Part shown: positions 11,031 to 24,212 of the stretch, in pieces
Numbering within the stretch: the stretch's first letter is position 1
Layout of the letters: the number at the start of each line of letters is the position of its first letter
Assembly: GCA_965153455.1 (NCBI GenBank)
Contig: OZ234498.1
Span: forward strand, 12,524,001 to 12,588,000
Source of the DNA: Sphagnum compactum
Lineage: Eukaryota > Bryophyta > Sphagnopsida > Sphagnales
Length of the DNA: 64,000 nt
Direction: 5' to 3'
Program-made: the position numbers and the translations under genes
Notes under the pieces: generated by a model
Told to the model about the DNA's origin: nothing
The model's database searches: none
Seen by the model: the letters and a program-made list of their open reading frames with translations, nothing else

Positions 11031-13100
11031 TTAGACCCAAGGAGCAAGCAACCATGTTCCAACTATCTTAGAACAATTTGCAACAAATTCAGGATCTTTA
11101 AGTTTCATTGCGGTGAAGATGATTTGGGCAAACTGTGAAACAGCTACGGAAATCGCGATGTTCCTCAAGCGCCTAAAAAGCTTGATGAGTTCAGTTGCAA
11201 GAGTCAACATCATTTCTTCCTCCCTTTCTATACCTCCCATGATGTCGGGTTGTGATTCTGTCGCCATACTTGCGAGTTGAACCATTGGTTCAGCTGCTTT
11301 CATTGCTAAGTAACAAATTGCAAAGGAATCAAAAGAGACTAACATGAGTAGGAGCTTGCTCCAACTCGGTGGACTAGTCCCAAATACCTCCACAAGTGGC
11401 CCCACTATTCCTCTTACACATGTGAAGAACAAGCATGCTCCCGCACACTAGATCAAAAAACACAACAACCCATTAATTCCAAGTTGATAATCACAAGTTT
11501 GCAAAGTTGTAGAGCTTTTGTGAGACAATCTTGAGTTTGTATCAAACATAATCATGTTCATGTTCCAAGCAAATCACATTAAGTACTACTCCTTGTAGAT
11601 TATGGACTCATACTTTCCTCCTCTTTTTCAAGAGGGATGTAAGGTACCCTCCATATGCCTTGGCCAATTTCTCCAAGTGCTTTGCTTTTATGTGGTACAA
11701 GTTATAGTCTTATTCTCATTCTCCAACCAAAACCTAATCATGAGCCCTAAAGCAATATTTTGCCAAACCTAATACCCCAATGCATTTTTGCAGTTTTTCT
11801 TTGGTTCTCAAACCAATAAATACTATTTTGTGAGCTCTCCAATATGATTGATTTTGCCCAACTAAAATTTACTTTTGCAAAGATATCTACCATTAGTTTT
11901 TAAAAAGAGACTATTTTAAGTCTATGAGGAGGGGGATGTCAAACATCTACTTTTGATTTTTTAATAAAGAATATTTTTTTTTAAAAATAACTTTTTAAAT
12001 TTGAAACTCAGTTCTTAAGAAGAAAGTGATGATATGATGTGACCATAAATAGATTACTTAAATTGAATTTTGGATTAATTAAACTACCTGTCTAAGAGTA
12101 TCAGCAAGTTCTTGGATTTTTTGACGCTTTGCTTTTTCTATATATCGAAACACACCCATGAGCTCCTTGCTCACCTTGATCACATACCCTTCCTGCTACC
12201 ATCAAATGCATTTCATTCTTATTTGTAGATGAACACATGTTTTGAATTTTTTAAAAAATATATTTAAAAATTCTACCAGTAATTCTACATAACTAAGTTG
12301 CTATTCAAGACACACTATAAATTTACCCTAATCAAGATGCCAAAAGGATTTTTTAATTTGTCACAATCAAAGGACTCAAAACACCCATTCAAACCAAAAC
12401 TTCATGTGAACCTCATTGTCACAACCTAATGGCATACTAATTAACTAAATATGTAGTGTTTCATAAAAATAGTTTTGGGTTGGGAGCTAGAGACCTCATC
12501 ATCATACTCCACAACGCTTTCTGGGTGATGGGTGTTCAATGGTGGAATGTTGTAAGGTTGATCCCAATGAGAATGTCGATATATTTTATGATACTCATGA
12601 TCGTCTTCTTCTTCTTCTTCTTCTTGAGGAGACTCGGAATTACTCGAATTGTCATGGCTTGATGATGCATGGGAATGTATGACACTTTGCATCAAAGTTT
12701 GTGGCCAAACCCACCTCATACTTCCACAATTTTGTCTCGAGCTTCCATTCTTTCGATCTCTTTCAACCTTTGAACGATTGTAATGTGCACCCAACTTGTT
12801 GAATTTGGATGATAAACTTTTGCGGCAAGTTGTTGTTGGCATTGCTCGAAAATGCTTCAACCCATGGTCCCATTGTTTGATTGCATAGTTGGGAGTGGAA
12901 CTAAATACTTGGTTTCTTGAGAACTGCAACTCACCAGTTTGAGGAGATGTGCAATAAGAAGAGTTGTTGTTTCTGAGTTGGCAACTAGAATTGAGGGATC
13001 TTCTTACATGGACCAACTTGAACTCATTTTTGGGTGCAACTGCATTCAAAGAAAATTGAACTTGTGGAGGGCCATTAAATCCTAGAGCCAAAAACCCCAT
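11031..13100 (-). CDS. unrecognised membrane protein, possibly plastid-targeted
   Basis: I do not recognise this gene. Three minus-strand exons, 13100-12495, 12192-12088 and 11447-11031, all join in phase 0 with GT-AG borders (GAG|GTCTCT, GCAG|GAAGGG, CAG|GTAGTT, CTAG|TGTGCG), giving 375 residues. The start is the ATG at 13100. Residues 1-120 are rich in Ser, Asn, Arg and Lys and poor in acidic residues, like a plastid transit peptide. Residues 150-200 are low-complexity acidic (a run of seven Glu followed by Asp-Asp-His). Exon 2 and its flank form a charged helix (EKAKRQKIQELADTLRQ). Exon 3 has two hydrophobic segments (about 238-258 and 267-287), a charged loop, and a third weaker one (about 333-351). 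Three clean phase-0 junctions and protein-like composition in an AT-rich setting argue for a real gene. Localisation and function are guesses. Confidence 0.7.
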
Positions 13101-14575
13101 CACTGAATCTGCTTTTCAAGTTCCAATATTTGAGTTCTAAATGTTTGTTTCATTTCTTCTCAACCATAAGCCCTTTGGGTATGAATGTTTCTCTCATAAT
13201 TGGTGAATTTATAACTTCTTGGGTCTTCATTATTTGTCTCATATTTACTGTTTAACAAGTTTCTTGTTGTGGTATCATCAAGAGAATAGGTCTTGAAAAC
13301 ATAACATACTCTAATTTGCTTGGTTTTTTTTTTTTTTTTTGCAATGGTTTTGTTGCTTCAAGATTGAAGGGGCAAGTTCAAATGAAAAGACACACAAACC
13401 AGTACCCCATCCCAACCCTGAACTCTTCATTGAAAGAACACTTACTTCACTTTACTACATATATTAAGTGACGTATATTAAGGTACTTTACTTAATATAC
13501 CTTACTTTAATAAATATTAATATTTAAAATAATTATTAAATGTTAATCCACTGATGGCTAAATTCCTTCCCTAGAGCATTCTTATTTTTTATCATGACTT
13601 GGGTAGGCAAATAGATTCTCCCATGGCAAAGGGTTAACTGGTTTGAGTTGATTCTCCAAATTACTAATTTCAGGTTTTTGCTACAATTTGATTTGATGGA
13701 TGACAAATTTTGGCATAATCATGGATGATAATATTCAAAGATTAATCTATAGATTTTTTTAAAAAAATATTGTGGGAAAAAATATTTACTATTATTCCAA
13801 AATGCAACAGTGATATTGGAAAATTAAAAAATTGTATTTATGGTTACTAATAATGAGTTAGTTAACAAAGGCAACAAAAAAAATAATCTTACTGCACAAT
13901 TGTCTTGTGAAAAATTTGAAGTCAAGACAAAGCAAATGAGTAAGTAGATAATGCTTATAAGTAGAATCATAAGTAGGTTTGTTTGTAGGTTTGAATGGCA
14001 CATACATTCATTTTTATTATATATATATATTATAGTTTTATTATCTATACAATTTATTTCTAAATATTTATAGATATTATGAACTATTATATCTAAATAT
14101 AACAAGCATATCAAATTGTATGAACATTATCCACTTTTCCTTGATTTCAATTATGATGAATCTTGAATAAAAAAATTAAGTATCTCCCAAAATTTCTAAA
14201 AAATTTCACTTAATGTTCAATGGTTGTTGCAATGACAACAACATGGTTAGGACACTTGTTCAATGCACATGATATATAATTTGTATTTTCCAAGTGTTCT
14301 AACACATTAGGCTTTCTATAGTTTGTGTAACATATCTTTAATAGTGTTTTTTTTGTTTTTTTCATGGGATTGTGCTTATGATTTCAATCCCAATTTCATG
14401 TTGAAAGTAGTTTCAATGGATTTGCCTTTTTGCCAATGTTTCTAGCTGGTAAAGGCCCATTCCATGGTATGTAATACTACAATCCTGATATTTGTGAATC
14501 CTTAGGGCAAACCGTATCATTTAACTTTCTTTCTTGGTTGTCTTTCATGAATTTCCGCAACTGAATAATTTTGTT
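13101..14575. other. intergenic, AT-rich
   Basis: No gene is seen. A run of T at about 13326-13340 lies in the probable promoter of the minus-strand gene. A small inverted repeat (tatattaagt / acttaatata) lies near 13458-13498. The rest is AT-rich. Confidence 0.5.
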
Positions 14576-14897
14576 GGCCTTGCCTTGGTAGGCAAAAGAT
14601 ATTGTGTTTAGATTCATTATAGAGTATATAGTAACTTAAGGGATTTTTATAGGCCCCTAGGTAATAAATAATAATAGGTCTATTTTTATTATATGAGGAT
14701 TTTTCAAAGTTGATAGTTTGGCTTGTGTTGAAACTTGAGATTAGTTATAATAGAGTTATAATAATATCTTGAAGGATTTATTTTGGTTTCTTTTAGAGGA
14801 TTTGTGGAAGATTATATTTTTGGATGGTGAAATATTTGAGTTTCCATTTGCCTTAAGATACTTTTTAATGTAAATGTAAGGCCACATAGGGTGACAC
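14576..14897 (+). repeat. dispersed repeat family, copy 1
   Basis: This block of about 320 bp is found again, reverse-complemented, at 52453-52752. Shared landmarks in order are a CCTTGCCTTGGTAGGCAA near-palindrome at one end, atattgtgtttagattcatta, aggcccctaggtaat, caagccaaa-type sequence, ttataatagagttataat, and the gccttaagatactttttaatg end. It is an interspersed, probably transposed, non-coding element. Its class is uncertain: a Helitron or MITE derivative is possible because one end is a hairpin. Confidence 0.75.
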
Positions 14898-15600
14898 ACC
14901 ACCCCTTTGAAGTTTGGAAGGTCTTAACTTTATTTCTCATTACACTTTTTGTTTTTTTTTTGGGTTGACATAAGTAATAAGATAAGCAGGATTGATGTCA
15001 CGTAGAAAAGGCATCAAAATTAAATGGAGGATGATCTCCTCTCATTGGTTCCTTTCAAATTAACGTTCTTCTCATAAGATGACGCTTTGATTTCAAAGAC
15101 ATATGCAAAGGTTTGACACCCACTATTGTATTGTTGGAGCTTGCCACCCGACCTGTAATCACACTCATTACGATGAAATTGGTATGACCACAATCCTCTT
15201 GCTTATTGTTAAGTTCTAACTTCTGTGCTTTAAGATCAAATTGCACCCAAAACAACAAGATCAAGTTGCCCCTTCGTAATGGACTTCTTGGCCACATATG
15301 AATACGTGACCTAATTTTTAATTCCTGTCTGCAGGTATTTGCAGTTGCCTTAGAGCATCCCCATCAGTGTTCAGTACGCGACCCTGCACATTAGAATCGG
15401 ATGAAGAAAAGCCCAACATATATATGCCCAGTTTGGCTCAGGAAATTGGATTTTTCTCCATTTCGTGAATTTGCTGAGGCTGGTAACAAGAAGCACAGCA
15501 AAACTGTGCACCTGCTACATAAGAGTGTAATAAATATGATCACTTGCATAGCAACAGTCACACAACAACAAGAAGATCACAAGGGAGTTAAATCGACGAT
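14898..15600. other. intergenic
   Basis: No supportable gene. A minus-strand open frame at 15055-15297 (80 codons) has ordinary-looking composition but no recognisable motif, so it is not called. Confidence 0.45.
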
Positions 15601-15612
15601 AGCATTAAGAGT

Positions 15613-15781
15613 AAAAATTATAATAAGGTTTGGACAATCTGACTCCTTATTATAATTTTTAAACATAAGAATATATTTCTAATTAAGTTTGGATTATAAA
15701 AGATTAAACCTTATTACAATTTTTAAAAAATATGAATTAAAAAAAAAATCCAAACTCAATTAGAAATATATTCTTATGTTT
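15613..15781. repeat. fold-back (MITE-like) inverted repeat
   Basis: Arms 15661-15695 and 15747-15781 (35 bp each) are inverted copies differing at one position, separated by 51 bp. A second inverted pair, 15613-15631 and 15706-15725, overlaps the structure, so the whole 170-bp block can fold on itself. It is AT-rich, short and non-coding, as expected for a miniature inverted-repeat element. Target-site duplications were not clear. Confidence 0.7.
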
Positions 15782-16385
15782 ATAAGAGGTAAGGTGTCCT
15801 TTCATAACTTTTTAAGTGTTTGTTCATAAGGTCTAAAATGCATGAAAATAAGAAGAGCCTTATATGTTGTATTCAAGTTTTTTCAAACAACAAGACCCCC
15901 CCCCCTAACTTTGGGGGTCATAACTTTCTCATTTTAGCTCAGAATCAACTTCTGTAAAGGCCTACTAATGCTCTGGCGCAAGGGCTGACTAATCTCTTGG
16001 AAGACCATGGCTGAAAAATGGTCGATTACTGAACCCCTGGAGTTTGAACCCCTTAAGTGTTCAGTCATGGGCCAGTTTACCCTAGTCAAAAAATCCCTCA
16101 AAATATGGGACCAAATGAAACTTCAATGGTTTTCATTTGTGTCCTTCAGAGGCAGAGCCAATGCAAGAAACCAGGCATGGATGGGTCAGTGAACAAGGAA
16201 GGCATCACAAACACGCTAGCCCTGCCAATAGATAATATGTTGTATCCACATGCACTCTGTGTCCACACTCTGAACACCAAAAAAATCCGTTCTGATCTAA
16301 ACAGACTAAACACTTTCACTAAAGAAACCAGTTCACCTAATGTGAAACCGGTTGTAATAAGGTAAAACTTCCAAAAGTTTGATCT
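15782..16385. other. intergenic
   Basis: No gene is called. It has a C run at about 15896-15905. Two overlapping open frames at 16007-16365 have no recognisable family. Confidence 0.45.
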
Positions 16386-16803
16386 TTCTTTCTTTTAATT
16401 TAACGTCAATACCCGGACCAGAGAGATCCATTTGACGACTATTACCTAGTTGATTTGAGCAAAACACTCCTGTTGTCTAGGCAAGAAATGAAGTACAAAG
16501 CTACCGCTTTCTGAGTAGCCGAATGCATCAATTCAGGCAGTAAGCTGCACGGTGTCAACTGTTTCCCTAGCTGTTGACCAAACTTGCAACGAATGTCACG
16601 ATGAGCTAGGCACACTAGCAACAAGTGGTCTTCATCCTCAACAGCTCCTAGGGAACACAGGCGACAAACCCTATCTCTCTTCGGTACACTCTTAGGCTTT
16701 GCATGCCTGCCACACTCTACCTCCAAATGCGATAGTCCCTGTGCCTGTGGGGGCAGGGTATTTATTTTCCAGGTTCTATCCTGAATTCCAATGGGTAATA
16801 AAA
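16386..16803 (-). mobile_element. 5'-truncated LINE: zf-RVT domain and 3' tail, copy 1
   Basis: On the minus strand, an open frame from 16803 to 16442 encodes a reverse-transcriptase zinc-binding domain (zf-RVT type) found at the C-terminus of plant non-LTR retrotransposons: RTWKINTLPP, LEVECGRH, then RVCRLCSLGAVEDEDHLLLVC with the Cys-x2-Cys ... His-x5-Cys pattern. After the stop comes a short 3' end and a GAAA-rich tail. The reverse transcriptase and endonuclease parts are missing, as in a 5'-truncated insertion. A near-identical copy lies at 24213-24555 on the plus strand. Confidence 0.75.
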
Positions 16804-18099
16804 AAACATAGAAGGATGCTAGATTTATTTTTTTAAACTTTCATATTTTCTTGTTGTCAAATGTAGCTAAATTGTCTTATGGATGATTGTCACTTTGGCT
16901 ACATCACCAATTTTTAATAATAATAATATTTTCTCACCTCAACAAAGGATGGCTCCTTATGCCCAAGGTGGCTCCATCCATTCCTCAAATGAATGGCAGC
17001 CATCCATTCGTAAAACCACAATTATTACACTAATTCTTTATGCAAAGTAAGGAACCTGAATGGGGCCCTATGTTAGGGGAACTAGGGTCTAACCCTGGGC
17101 TTCCCCCTCATCATGTAGGGCCTTCATTCCCAGAATAGCCCCCATTCTCATCCCCATGGTCAGTCCTTACCCACACTTAAAACAAGCTTATATCATGAGA
17201 CATAAGAAGGGGAGGATTCATACACTTCCTCTTTAAGAATGGAAGGGGATCTTGTGCCTACTTATTATAGGTGTAAGATCCCCTTTCTATTTCCTAGGAA
17301 ATAGAAAATAAAATTCTTAGTGTATTTGGAGTTATATTTGGATACTCAAGGTTTCGGGTTTAAGGTTTAGAGTAGAGAAAATATACCTATTAAAAGGTTT
17401 AAGATCTTTGAACGAGTAGGTGTAGGAACCCTACCCTTGGATGCCTCATGATCTATGTACGTGTTTTAGGTTCATGATAATTTGTGTCGTGTGCTTTATG
17501 ATGGGTAATCAAGTCCATGGGAAGGGCTGAACTGGGCTATTGTCTATGCCTAGTCATAGGCCCCTTCTTATGAGAATATCCCCACTTTGGGGCTTTATTA
17601 CCCAACACATTTGGGCCTACCCATTTGGTAGGGTTCATAGGTTTGAAGAAAGGTTGAAAATCTAAAGACAAAAAATGGACATTGGTTTTACCCAAAGAGG
17701 ATAATTTCATTGCCTTTTTTATTGGGAATAAAAATTAACATTTTCTTTTCAAATTTGTCAACAAAAAAGAATTTTTTTAAAAAATTAAAAATTTCTCCAA
17801 TTTGAAAAAACCTAAACCCTAAACCCCAAAAAAAAAATCAAGTGCTGGGTAATGCGCCCTCCACATACACTAGTCAAAAAAAAATTCTATGGTTGTGGGC
17901 TCTCGGTGGCTAAAGTCCACACTCTTGGGTGCAGGGCAGTTCCCAGAATGGGCAGCACCGCCTTCTTTTGTGAATGCCCCCTACCCCGAAGGACTTTACG
18001 GATGTTAGAATGTTCAGTAGCTGTGCTTTTACGCACGAATAAAAAGCTCTCAGAGGGAGGAGGGCATTCTCGGAATAAGGGGCTATCTTGGCTCTGTGA
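16804..18099. other. intergenic with short dispersed motifs and a hairpin
   Basis: No gene is called. It holds a stem-loop at 17245-17283 and copies of a CCCTCCAAATACACTAG-like motif at 17311-17335 (minus) and 17851-17880 (plus), listed separately. Open frames at 17852-18192 overlap on both strands and look like chance. Confidence 0.45.
17245..17283. repeat. 16-bp-arm stem-loop, family member 1
   Basis: Arms ggggatcttgtgccta (17245-17260) and taggtgtaagatcccc (17268-17283) pair at 14 of 16 positions around a 7-base loop. The same arms, with a longer loop, recur at 25637-25709, and each copy is followed within about 50 bp by the dispersed CTCCAAATAC motif, so both belong to one repeat family. 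Confidence 0.65.
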
Positions 18100-18122
18100 G
18101 GGGTGGGGTGGGGTGGGGTGGG
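18100..18122 (+). other. G-quadruplex-forming tract
   Basis: Four GGGG runs separated by single T bases, followed by a further GGG. This is a textbook G4 motif with one-base loops, though nothing nearby suggests a regulated gene. Confidence 0.6.
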
Positions 18123-21100
18123 CCTCTTTGCAACTCTTGTGGGGGGTGGGTGTGAGAGGATGATATTCGTGGCCATAAACTAACCACAACATAATAAATT
18201 GTTAATAAATTGGAAAGAAAATTTCAAAAAGTTCATAATGAATTTTTTAATAATAATAATAGTCAAGGATTTTTTTGCATGATCCCAAATTCATGGGAAA
18301 AGCTAACTGAAATTAGAATCTGGCTCTCCGTAAGGCCAAAAAACAAAGGGGGTGAAGATGCATGGTTTGCCCCCAGTGGATTGGTCCCATTGGTTAGGAT
18401 TTAACTGGGATTGGTCAATTGGCTTGCCACTTCTCGGTTGCCATCCGCTGCTTAACAAGCTTCTTCTTGTAAAAGCCCTTGGGGGTGGGGAGGTGGGGAA
18501 TATCTGGCTCCTTTTTGTTCTTTTCCCAAGTGTGTGTCAAAGCATGTAGTAAGAAGCTTTCTTTCATGCATTACAAAGTTTTGAAGACTAGTAGTAGGGT
18601 TGCCCTTTTCTCATGAAGGGCTACTTACTAACTATTGTCAATCTTGTCCTTCCAAAAGTAATGAAAAGTAGCTACCTCTCTCACTCAACTCAAGAACACT
18701 CACTCACTCACTATTTGGGCTTTGTAACAATGTTTATCACATCCAACACCGTGTGTGTACTATTGTTTCCCAATCCTCACCCATTAAACATTAAAAAAGT
18801 TAAAGCAATAAAAGTGGGGGAAAGCCTATTGAAAGTCAATCACATGGGTTGATTGTTGGAGGTGACCAATTGAAAGGTATTGTTGTTGTTGTTGTTGTAT
18901 TGTGCCTTTTACAAACATTCTATCATATGTGAACTTATTTGACCCAAAATCATGTCTATTGATGCAAATCAACATATGAACATTATGCTTCATTTCAAAT
19001 ACGATGTGCATATAATGTTGGTGTGATTTAAGAAGCATCCATCAATGCATCCCATCAATGCATGAGTCTTATTTGGCCCATTTTGGAGTTTTATTCATGG
19101 GATGAAACCAATGGTGGGCAGATCTCACATAAACTTTTAAGAATTGAATTGATTTTCTATAAAAAAAAGTTTTCTTTTTGTAAAAAAATTTGGATAACAT
19201 ATCAAATTTTTGAAAAAAAAATCAATTTGTTGTTTAAATGTCAATGTTCACAAATTGAAGACCAATCAATTCTCAAAATGGTTTTCACAAGTTTATTTAC
19301 ACAAGTCAGTTAACAAAAGTTCAATTATTTTCAACAAAATTATTTTATTTTCAATTTTTTTTTTAAAATAAAAAGAACCAAGTGACACAACAAAAGCCAT
19401 CAAACAACAAGAAAAAACCTTTAAAAAAAGCAAAAAAAAAAGTTGAGCAACAATAAAAGGAAGTTGAACATCAACCGAACATCAACATGAGAGAAGCCAA
19501 AAAAAAGACTCAAGCAACAACATTGTAAGAGGAGTAGAACAATAACACAAGAGGTCTTGAACAAGCCAATTAAAAACTTCAATTACAAGCCACAAAAAAA
19601 ATTAAAAATCAATGGTCTATGGTTGTGCATCACAAATTTACAAGCTTCATAGGTTTGTTTTGTTCGAAATATGTTATTTCATAGGTTTGTATTGTTTAAA
19701 CACAAATGTCATGCATTATTTGAACACAAAAATCATGTGCATGATTTTTTTGTGTAAACAACACAAATAGACATATAACATTCATGTCTATTTCATACAA
19801 ACTTATGAAAAACAAATTTTGCACAACTATTATTGCCAAATCATGGCCCATGAAGTCTATGATATGGTGGTGTCATTTGAAACACTATATATATATAGAT
19901 ATATATATATTGAAAATCTAAAATACCTAGTTCAGAATTGAAAATTGTATCTTGTTATATGTAAATACCATGTAAGGGTTTTTTAAAAATATATATAATT
20001 AAAAAGGCAAGGTCTCAAGAGTTGGTTTTCATTCTAGTGAGACCCTATGGGTCGAATATCAATTCAAATATCACTATAAGTGATATTCATCGGTTTTCTT
20101 AGTGAGAACTGGCCTAAATTCTTGGCTAATTCTCAATTTTTTTCTAATATCCACCAAACACTAGATGAACCTCATTCAACATTTTTTTGGCCTCTCCACT
20201 TGGATTTTTTTCCCCCTCCATCATAACCTTTCCTAAGTAATTTTTTTTTTCTTTTCCATTTTTTTTCCCTTTCTATTGTTAGTTGCCATTGTTGCCTTCT
20301 TCTCCCCCTCCATTGTTGTTGTGTCTTATTGGCTCATTGTAGATGTTTCTCGTGCCAATGATCGTCACCTTACTTATAGTTGCCCACCTTCATTTATTCC
20401 CAAACTCGTATACTTACATCAGCATTGTCACCCACCTGCTTCACTTACTCTAATGCATGTGTTACACTTGCCCACCTTCACTCATTTATACTTAATCTAC
20501 CTACCATGCAAGGTACCCCATGCCCTTTTCTTTGTTTTTTTCTAAATTGTCTTGGTTCATGAAACAAGATGATGTTGATGTTTTTGCTTTTTTTTTTTTC
20601 ATTTTTTTGGGTTTGTGAAACAAAAGTAAAAAAAGAAGATTTTTTTCTCGTTGTTAAAAAAAAATTGTGAAAAAAAGAAGGAGAATGAGAATTAAAAGAA
20701 GAAAAAAATTTAAATGAAAAAAATTAGATGAAAAAGATTGGAAAAATAAAAATGAAGAGTGGTTGTTGATTACACCCTTCAAAAACCAACAAAATATCAC
20801 CATAGAAAAGGCTAAACCTAAATGATCTTCCACTTGTGAAAGAAAGTCACATCACCTCGACCATTAAGTGATGAACACACACATTTTGAATGATGCACTT
20901 GTAGTGTAACAATGGAATGACTAAAAGGTAATTGTTTAAGTTTGATCAAAAGTTGCAATATAATTTGATTGCCTTCAATAGATTGCACAAAAATAATTGA
21001 AAATGCAAAAACCTACCTTACTCAAAGTAACTTTTAACCTCTTGTTGAAAATCCTTAACATTTTTTGGGGGCATAAGGAACATTTTATGAAATGCTTTCA

Positions 21101-23988
21101 CTAGGATTAAAAAAAAAAATTAATTGCATGAAATGATCCAAGCTAGCACTAGATTATCTACATTAAGAGGGTGAAGGTAGCTTGGAGTGCCACCTATTGG
21201 GGGTGATTTATAAATAAAGCCACTTGCACATAGAAGATGCATGTAGTCATTGATTACTATGAATTGAAAATGATCCATGGATAGTATGTGTCCATACCCA
21301 TTTGATCAATTCTATCATTCTTTTGGTTTGCAATTTTCAACTTAGCATTTCTTTTTTTAAAGCAAACTTCATGCAACCATGAAAGACCAATTTGTAGACA
21401 ATGGGGTTTTCCTTTAACAACATTGACTATTGCACATGCATTAACATGAAACAAATGCAACACAAGCAACAATAGCTTATTGTCAAGCACATTACATTTT
21501 GGATGATAGTGGTCATTCTAGTTTTAATGAGTTAGGTTCAAACAATGATTAACATCTAAAGTACTTGTTAGGGTTGTTTGGCATGGACCTTGATGTTTTC
21601 CACATTTTTGGAGGTTCTTTTATAGAGTTTTAATAAAGTGCACTTTTGAATTTTAGGTCATGTATGTTGGTTTATATTATTATAAGTGGATATGGCTTAT
21701 TGTAATTTCACACTTGTATTGTATTTTTAGTTGATGAATGCAAGTGGTGTAGTAATGCAATGCTTCAATTTTGCTTTTGTAATGTTAACTATTAGTTTGT
21801 GACATATTGCAATCCTTTGACACACTACATATAAAATCTCAATAAACATAAGGTTTTTAGTATAATACTTGCATGATAGTCACAATTAATGCATTGGGTT
21901 TTTGGACATTAGCCTATATTACTTGCATATGATTCAACAATGTGCATTGGTTTTTTAATTTGTCAATATTGCAATACCCACATTGAGGTCACAACCTGTT
22001 GATTGATTTTTTAGACAAGTCATGTAATACTCACATAAAAAAACACAAAAATGCTGATTGGTTTTTGGGTGGTTCATGCAATATTGACACATGGGCACAA
22101 AATATGCATCCAGAATGAAAAGGGGAAAAAAAAGGTGGAAAAACAAGAAGAAGGAAAATAATGAAGTAAAACAAGGAAAAAAGGAAAGATGAAGAATATG
22201 AAGAAATTGGAAGAAGAAGAAAACTCATCTAGAAGAAGAAATCTAAGAAAAAAGAGAAAGAGAAACTTTTTTTTTTATAAAGTCAAAAGAAGAAGAAAAA
22301 TTAATTTGAAAGAAAATAAAAATAAAATAAGCCATGTGTAAGTATTACAAAATGCAATACGCACATGTAGGGCCGAAAATTTATATTCGTCTAAGCCTCA
22401 AATGGAGAGTAAAATAAATGCAATATTTATAATTTTCTCAATATTTTCAACATTTTCAACTGCAGTTTTCAAAAAGTCTAAGAACCGGTCAAATAACCTT
22501 CTATAGAAATGCAAGGTGTTTTTCATGGGAAATGTTAGTTCTTTGAATTTTAATTTAAAACGACCTTGAACTGAAGGTTCTTTTGTTCTGAAAATTCTCC
22601 AAAAAACAATTGAAACCAAAGGTTTTATTATTCTGAAAATTTGCAAAAAATTGAAACTAGAGGTTGTTTTTAAAAAATCAAACACCCACCCAACACTACT
22701 ACTCCAAACCTCTCATCTTGAGTCTTGTTACAAAATTCATATTTAATTGTCAAAAATTTACAATATAGAACCAAATGCAAAATGCTCCCATCCTTGTTTG
22801 TTAAATTGAGTCAAAGAATCATAGGTTAAAGTAATGTTACAAATTACATAATTTAGACCCTTCCTTCAAAAGTGAATACAATTTCCATCAATCTAAGAAC
22901 CATGTATGTACCATGTGGGAGTGTTTAAATGCTAGACTCCAAATGAGAAGTTACAAAGCCCCTTGAGGGGAACAAACAAGCTTTCACCAGCTCAAAAAAG
23001 TGAAATTTCCTTTTGAGTCATCTTTGCAATCTTTTCCATATTGGGGTTTTTTCCTTTTTCTTTTGTCAGGCTTTTAAATTCATTTGTGCTCATCTTTATG
23101 AAATTATTCCAAATATGTCAAAAAAAAACCTCCAATGTTTTTTCTTAGTGTATTTGGAGGTATGTTTATAGAGTGAAAAACATTCCACGACGCATTTCAG
23201 AAAATAAAACACCCACAATGTGCAACCATTTCGTTTTCTGAAATGCCATTCATTGTTGTTGTTGTTTTTTTTTCCCTCATGATACTTGATACTTGCAGGA
23301 TACAAATTTGTTCAAATTTTGTCAATACGTAAAAGGGGACCAGTTCTATGTACATTAAGGGTATTGGGTGACAAATTATGCCATTTTCTTGACCACATTA
23401 TATGACACAATCTTCCAGTGATGATCACAAACTCTCATAATAGTGACCTAAAATTTCTTCAAGTTGTTGAATCTGCCACCCCCAGATCTTAAATGTCATG
23501 GAACTATCTTGTGCTGCCCCATTATGTTTGGTAATGCGCTAGGCACCGGGCTTGCTTGACCATTACATAGTGCGTAACTGGTTACGCCGTCCTATTTTGA
23601 TGCTTTTTTGACCATTTTCGTAGGTGGGACAGGTAGCCCACCCGCTCCTTCCAGTTTGAGTGTAGTCAGCTTGACTCGTAACAAGCAATGCATGGTGAAG
23701 GATGCACACCATGGCTTTGTGAATGGAAAGTGGGGGAACGAACAACTGGTGACACTTTTGGACAGGCACCCCCAGTCCAACTGGTTACCACCTAATGGAA
23801 GGATGTTCCTAGGTGGAACCTCGGTGCAGTGTTTTTTTCTTTCCTTGGCGAAATAAATTTCACTTCTTTTGACAAATAAATTGGGAAATTTTTGGAATTT
23901 TTTTTTTTGGTTGTAGTGTAAATTCGACTAAATTTTCTATTTCTTTGGATAAAATTTTCCAAATTTTTTATATGGAAAAAAAAAAAAA
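18123..23988. other. gene-poor AT-rich desert
   Basis: Nothing gene-like is supportable across almost 6 kb. It holds homopolymer-rich tracts (19310-19460, 20580-20720), an AT microsatellite at about 19885-19912, a purine-rich tract at 22110-22330, and a copy of the dispersed CTCCAAATAC motif at 23141-23165 (minus). A GC-richer patch with an 82-codon open frame at 23608-23856 has no recognisable motif. Confidence 0.5.
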
Positions 23989-24058
23989 CACACACACACA
24001 CACACACACACAGGTACCATGGTACATCTAGGTAGGTGTGTGTGTGTGTGTGTGTGTG
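23989..24058. repeat. (CA)n and (TG)n inverted microsatellite pair
   Basis: Twelve CA units (23989-24012) and about eleven GT units (24036-24058) flank a centre containing the palindrome GGTACCATGGTAC. The two tracts are reverse complements, so the locus can form a long hairpin or cruciform. Confidence 0.75.
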
Positions 24059-24212
24059 CACATGCCATTCAGGTCAAAGAGGGAACTTTGGAATCTAAAA
24101 GGAAAAAAAACTTTTAAGAAGTTCTTTATAGTACTTGGAGAAAGCTATTTTGGCAAATCCTTATTGGCTTTTGCATGGAGAGAGAGAGAGAGTTATGATG
24201 TTCAAACCATTG

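Noticed and set aside
15055-15297. 80-codon minus-strand open frame
   Set aside because: No motif, no splice support and no recognisable relative.
17852-18192. Overlapping open frames on both strands next to the G-rich tract
   Set aside because: Three overlapping frames on two strands in a low-complexity patch; none shows domain features.
23608-23856. 82-codon open frame in a GC-richer patch
   Set aside because: Unrecognised and unsupported. A 16-base match to sequence near 62733 (tcgtaacaagcaatgc) was noted, but without shared flanks it is probably chance.
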